From Acanthopleura granulata (lineage: Eukaryota > Mollusca > Polyplacophora > Chitonida > Chitonidae): a stretch of 64,000 bases of DNA. Location of the stretch: the NCBI GenBank assembly GCA_016165875.1, contig JABBOT010000007.1, forward strand, positions 13,423,806 to 13,487,805, given 5' to 3'. Below the pieces are notes generated by a model. It did no database searches, was not told the DNA's origin, and saw nothing but the letters and a program-made list of their open reading frames with translations. Position 1 is the stretch's first letter; the number at the start of each line of letters is the position of its first letter. Made by a program: the position numbers and the translations under genes. Below are positions 60,470-64,000 of the stretch, piece after piece.

Positions 60470-60547
60470 ATGACCACAACCATCATCAGAGGGATTCTTA
60501 TTAATACCAGCATTTTATTAACCATGAAATGCGCTTCTCTCAGCCAG
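60470..60547 (+). pseudogene. Locus C signal-peptide exon, donor lost
   Basis: Begins MTTTIIRGILINTSILLT, clearly homologous to exon 1 of locus B ([17 protein letters not shown]). Where locus B has CCGGGTATGT, this copy reads ACCATGAAAT, so the splice donor is gone and the frame runs to a stop near 60591. Similarity continues into the old intron. Confidence 0.7.
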
Positions 60548-60619
60548 TGTTCCTCTTTGACTTTCCGACACTGTATGCGAAACTGGTATTAATAATTCCA
60601 TTTCTGCCACAGGGTTTTG

Positions 60620-61136
60620 CACGTATCTACCCGGAAGTAGTTTCAGTATGGGGGTCTTTTGTCATGTCTGTGGTAAATCTGTCACACCATGACGGCGTCA
60701 ATGGCTAGCTTAACTGCTTTTGAGCGGCACGTATAATAACTATCATGAAAACAGCTAGGAGTTAACACAATCTGTGTGGCCATAAGAAAGTGTCATATTT
60801 GTTAACGGACGCCCAAACATTTTGTAAATAAAACAAATGAAATCAGAAATGTTGAACGAAGGCAGTTGTATTTTCTGAGTTCCATCTGATTAGGGGGATT
60901 TGCTCACTGAAAGGGAGTTATCTGTTGTGAATATACAGGCTTCTGGTAAATGTGTATTGCCTCCTGCTATAACCTGTTTGTGCAGACTACTCTAGCAGAC
61001 ATATTAACTAAAACACCAGCCTTAATCACCAAACCAGAGTGACATTGACGGAGTTGTTTATAAACACATTCTAGCAGAGTTTGCTCAGAAATGTCAAGAT
61101 AAAACAATAATTCACTATGATGGAACATGATGAGAT
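60620..61136. other. Locus C gap, no exon remnants
   Basis: I looked for lectin, EGF, transmembrane or D1 exon remnants and saw none. Confidence 0.45.
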
Positions 61137-61368
61137 TTATTTATATATTTGATTGGCGTTTTACGCCGTAATCAAGTATATTTCACTTATGCGACTGCGG
61201 CCTGCATTATGGTGGGATGAAACAGGGGCAGAGCCTTTGGGAAACCCGTGACCATCCGCAGGTTGCTGCAAGACCTTCCCAGGTACGGGGGCGGAGGAAT
61301 CCAGCATGAGCTGGACTTGAACGGCATTAGTGCGCTAACAGGCTGAGACACGAAGACCTCCTGATAAG
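61137..61368 (-). mobile_element. SINE, full-length, minus strand
   Basis: On the minus strand: head with GAGGTCTTCGTGTCTCAGCC, GTTCAAGTCCAGCTCATGCT, core, CATAATGCAGGCC, AAGTGAAATATACTTGATTA, GGCGTAAAACGCCAATCAAA, tail. One of the best-preserved copies. Confidence 0.87.
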
Positions 61369-61987
61369 ATTTAAAATTTAACGTAATCAGATGCGTATGT
61401 TCACATTTTAACTGGAGGCAGGATAATTTGTGATTAAAATTAACTGGCAAACTAATTAATGACGAATTTTATCACACACAATGCTCCACCAGACATTTTG
61501 GTCTTTTTCTCCCTTTCTATTTTGGACAGTTGTGTGGTGAAATACTTCTTTTTCAACATGATGTAATGAAATTTGGCACACGTGTATAGCTAAATACCTA
61601 AGCTAAAAAACAGTCCCACAGATTTTTGATACCTTTCCTAGTTTTAAAGACATTATTTAAAGAACATCAAAGTTTCTAAATTTTTAAAAAATTTTTGAAA
61701 GTTTTAACTGTAAATGATCACTTAGAACAATCTGAGATGAATATTAAAAATGTGTGGGACAGTTTTTTTTTAGCTTAAATAGTATCTTCTCCTCTTGAGC
61801 AAGAAAAAGTTTAAAAATTTGATAATTAGCGAAAAAATGACAATTTGAAAAACAGCCCTAAAGTTTTTTCAGTCTTTCCCCTTTTTGAGGAATTTTAATG
61901 TGTATTAAATTTTGAAAGTTTTTTGTTTTAAATGAGCATAACGGTACCATAAATATTGTTACATGATTTATTTTCGGAATGTCCCAG

Positions 61988-62020
61988 GAGCAGTACAAAT
62001 TTCTGCACGAGGCTCTGGCA
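61988..62020 (+). pseudogene. Locus C fragment of the D1-end exon
   Basis: GAGCAGTACAAATTTCTGCA and onward match the first 33 nt of the 3858 exon (EQYKFLHEALA), after a CCAG acceptor. The similarity then stops and the frame ends at TAG 62036-62038. Confidence 0.85.
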
Positions 62021-62213
62021 TTTATTTGCACCCTGTAGTTAACTAACTAGTTGTGTTGGTTTGCATGCGTATCTAGAATACTAATCTCTACTTGACGAAG
62101 GCAGGTCTGTGTGGTCAATACAATAGCCGTATAAAATAGTCGATTTCTGTGGAAGATGTACAAGTCTGTATAATTATGAATACTTCAGAAATGTGTACTC
62201 TCAACCTATACAT

Positions 62214-62370
62214 TAGGTTCATCAAATTCCATTAGATCTATTTACCCTTGCATAGTTGCGGGGAGGAAGATTGTTTCTGTGTGACGTTAGGTTCATCAGT
62301 ATATCAACTTCCATTAATTCTCTTTCGCCTTACATTGTTGTAGGGCGAAATTATTTTTGTGGGGCGTTTT
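62214..62370. repeat. ~75-bp tandem duplication, 2 diverged copies
   Basis: TTAGGTTCATCA, TTCCATTA and a (G)TAG(GGxG)AA block recur once about 75 bp later. Confidence 0.5.
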
Positions 62371-62575
62371 CTGGCTGTTTCTTCCTTTGTTTCAAACAGA
62401 ATGAAAAAAACTTTAACAAGGAAGCGACGTTAGCTGACCAACAAAACTCCAGAGAATTCGAAACTGATACTTACATGTATCTTATGTAAGACACAGAAAA
62501 GTAAACCAATCCATTACTGATTAGCAATTATGATAGAAATATATCTTAGGACATTGCTCTATGTGGTGACTATAG

Positions 62576-62668
62576 CGTCTGAAAGAGAAGATCTGCCCTC
62601 TGGACAAGGCTGCACAGCTTTACATCCAGGCAACCTGCACAAGAACAGATCTCCAGAAATTACTGCTA
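62576..62668 (+). pseudogene. Locus C D2 linker exon, 7-nt deletion
   Basis: 93 nt against 100 nt in locus A. It reads RLKEKICPLDKA, then loses 7 nt before GCTTTACATCCAGG, shifting the frame. The last exon base is A instead of G, which weakens the GTGAGA donor. Confidence 0.88.
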
Positions 62669-62922
62669 GTGAGAGAAGAATTGTCTATTTTTTTCAACAA
62701 AAATGATAACGATTTATTCATTTTATTTTTTTTTCCCAAGAGTATGTTAAAAAAAATCTGCTATAAAGAAAACATCGATTCAGCTATTAATAAAATATCG
62801 ACACATTGGTTTACACTAATACTGTAATATGTACAATAAACAGGTCTGCCTAGATTCGACTCAATCGAGAGAGTATATGCCAGTGCTGTACCAAAATATC
62901 TACCTGAATGTTTTCTTCTAAG

Positions 62923-62971
62923 GTGACAACTGCAGACAACGGCTGACTGTAACAACTATTTAAACGCCGTA
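62923..62971 (+). pseudogene. Locus C D2 exon with deletion and stops
   Basis: Keeps GTGACAACTGCAGAC and the ACTATTTAAACGCCGT end but lacks about 25 nt of the middle, has TGA and TAA in the relevant frames, and no donor like GTAGGC. Confidence 0.82.
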
Positions 62972-63080
62972 ATGCAGCATTATTGAAGTAGAAATCAGGT
63001 ATTTGTGTTTTCTCCTCTTCAATTTGTTCATTAACACGTCCAAGTTCTTACACTTACATACACTTACATGTTATCTGAAG

Positions 63081-63215
63081 GCGTATAACTCGAAGAGAGG
63101 TTTCTTCATCACCCAGAGGCCATTGCGGGAGACTGTGGTTGACTTCTGGCGTCTGGTATATGATCACAGCATCACTATGATCGTCATGTTGGACGGTGTG
63201 GAGAATGAATCTGAG
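63081..63215 (+). pseudogene. Locus C D2 exon, intact ([18 protein letters not shown])
   Basis: 135 nt, same size as in A and B, with acceptor CTGAAG and donor [26 protein letters not shown] keeps the motif with two Pro/Thr-region changes. Open on its own but part of a broken locus. Confidence 0.85.
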
Positions 63216-63440
63216 GTGAGCGGTAACCTGGTTATGTATTTACTCGTCATTATGTTCATGGCGTCACCACCATCGTCATGCTGAGCGATACGAACAATGA
63301 CTCCAAGATGAGCGATAACCTGGTTTTCTACTTACTCATCATTACATTCCAGACATCACAACCATCGTTATTCTGGACAGTCTGAACACTGAATTTGAGA
63401 CGAGAGACAACCGCGTTCTCTGTCTTTCCCTCCAAAACAA
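63171..63440. repeat. 92-bp tandem triplication of an exon end and intron start
   Basis: Copy starts align at 63171, 63263 and 63355 (ATCACTATGATCGTCATG, then GTCACCACCATCGTCATG, then ATCACAACCATCGTTATT). Each copy holds the last ~45 nt of the D2 exon and the first ~47 nt of the intron. Only the first copy keeps a GT donor; the others read GATGAGC and GACGAGA. Confidence 0.88.
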
Positions 63441-63568
63441 GTCACTTAACTTACGCATGTACGTATACATGTATGTGGTAATATAGCCATGGAAATTGGT
63501 ATTGGAGTAATTGTGTTTTTTTGTTGGTCTGTGTGTTTTTTTTCAGCCTTTGTTGAATTTGCCTTCAG

Positions 63569-63691
63569 GACGTGGGTATCTTCTGGCCAGGGAAAAGGAA
63601 AATCTTCGGTCCTTTTGATGTAAAATTCGCACCGAGGAAAAGAGCAAAAGAGTTCACAGCGTGGACATACACCCTGGCTTACAAGGGCACG
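63569..63691 (+). pseudogene. Locus C D2 exon, intact (DVGIFWP)
   Basis: 123 nt, acceptor TTTGCCTTCAG matching TTTGCCATCAG of locus A, donor GTATGT. Encodes [20 protein letters not shown] onward, without stops. Confidence 0.85.
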
Positions 63692-63788
63692 GTATGTGCA
63701 CCTATGGCATTGTCTCTCTTACATACGTATTAGTGTGGTACAGCTAAGAAGCAATCTCGCCCGATCTGCCAGGTACAGATAGGTGTTA

Positions 63789-63823
63789 ATATATATAATA
63801 TATTATATATATAATATAATGTT
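63789..63823. repeat. AT-rich near-palindrome
   Basis: TAATATATATAATATATTAT and onward form an almost perfect AT hairpin in the last locus C intron. Probably a simple-sequence expansion. Confidence 0.7.
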
Positions 63824-64000
63824 AACAATTGAGAGTCAGTTACGTTGTGTTCCAGCATATTCTTACTCACACAATGCGATACAGAATCGCCACCGACTGA
63901 ATGGAGTAAGAGGTGGACATTTTAGATAAGGCACGTTTATTCAAGCTAGACCAACTCTGCAGCTTTTATGCCAGGAAGTCCTATCTCCACAGTCAGTCAG

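Larger units (their letters stand above)
60470..64000 (+). pseudogene. RPTP locus C, internally deleted and broken
   Basis: Pieces in order: signal exon without donor (60470), 33 nt of the D1-end exon (61988-62020), D2 linker exon with a 7-nt deletion (62576-62668), D2 exon with a large deletion and stops (62923-62971), an intact D2 exon (63081-63215) and another (63569-63691), then the window ends. The lectin, EGF, TM and most D1 exons are missing between 60548 and 61988. Intron ends next to the D2 exons match locus A more closely than locus B. Two clean exons suggest either recent decay or that exons were kept by chance. A translated product is unlikely. Confidence 0.8.

Overview
The window is eukaryotic DNA, most likely from a mollusc or a close lophotrochozoan relative. 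Genes are split into many small exons with GT-AG introns. AT-rich intergenic DNA is scattered with tRNA-headed SINEs whose conserved core ends in an AATAAATAAATAAAT tail, a type I associate from general knowledge with mollusc genomes. I found no bacterial gene organisation, rRNA gene, tRNA gene or CRISPR array.

The window carries a tandem array of three receptor-type protein tyrosine phosphatase (RPTP) loci, all on the + strand. Locus A (609 to 10579) is the 3' part of a gene that starts before the window: 14 exons encode most of an active first phosphatase domain (D1) and an inactive second domain (D2). Locus B (23232 to 54754) appears complete. Thirty exons sum to 3639 nt, an open frame of 1212 codons plus stop. 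It encodes a signal peptide, a short Cys-rich segment, a fucolectin/F5-8C-type lectin domain over two exons, eight EGF-like modules, one transmembrane helix with an RRRR stop-transfer, a juxtamembrane region with a YENP motif, an active D1 and a dead D2. Locus C (about 59940 to beyond 64000) has a decayed copy of the same promoter and signal exon, then a truncated D1-end exon, two broken D2 exons and two intact D2 exons. It looks like an internally deleted pseudogene related to A and B.

Region by region: 1-10579 is locus A. From 10580 to 22550 is intergenic, with SINEs (including an inverted pair), a decayed Ty3/Gypsy pol fragment at 18610-19480, and otherwise nothing I recognise. From 22560 to 23231 is the promoter and leader of locus B, with a TATAAAA box at 23050. 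From 23232 to 54754 is locus B. From 54755 to 59930 is intergenic with three tandem-repeat arrays. From 59940 to 64000 is locus C.

The inferred job of the intact product is glycan or cell-surface recognition outside the cell, coupled to tyrosine dephosphorylation inside. The most unusual structural signal is that three short tandem-repeat arrays, one in each locus, each start inside the 3' end of a phosphatase exon and copy that exon end together with its 5' splice site into the following intron. A second notable feature is EGF exon 10 of locus B, which has a weak splice donor and, if read through, runs into a hydrophobic segment and a stop.
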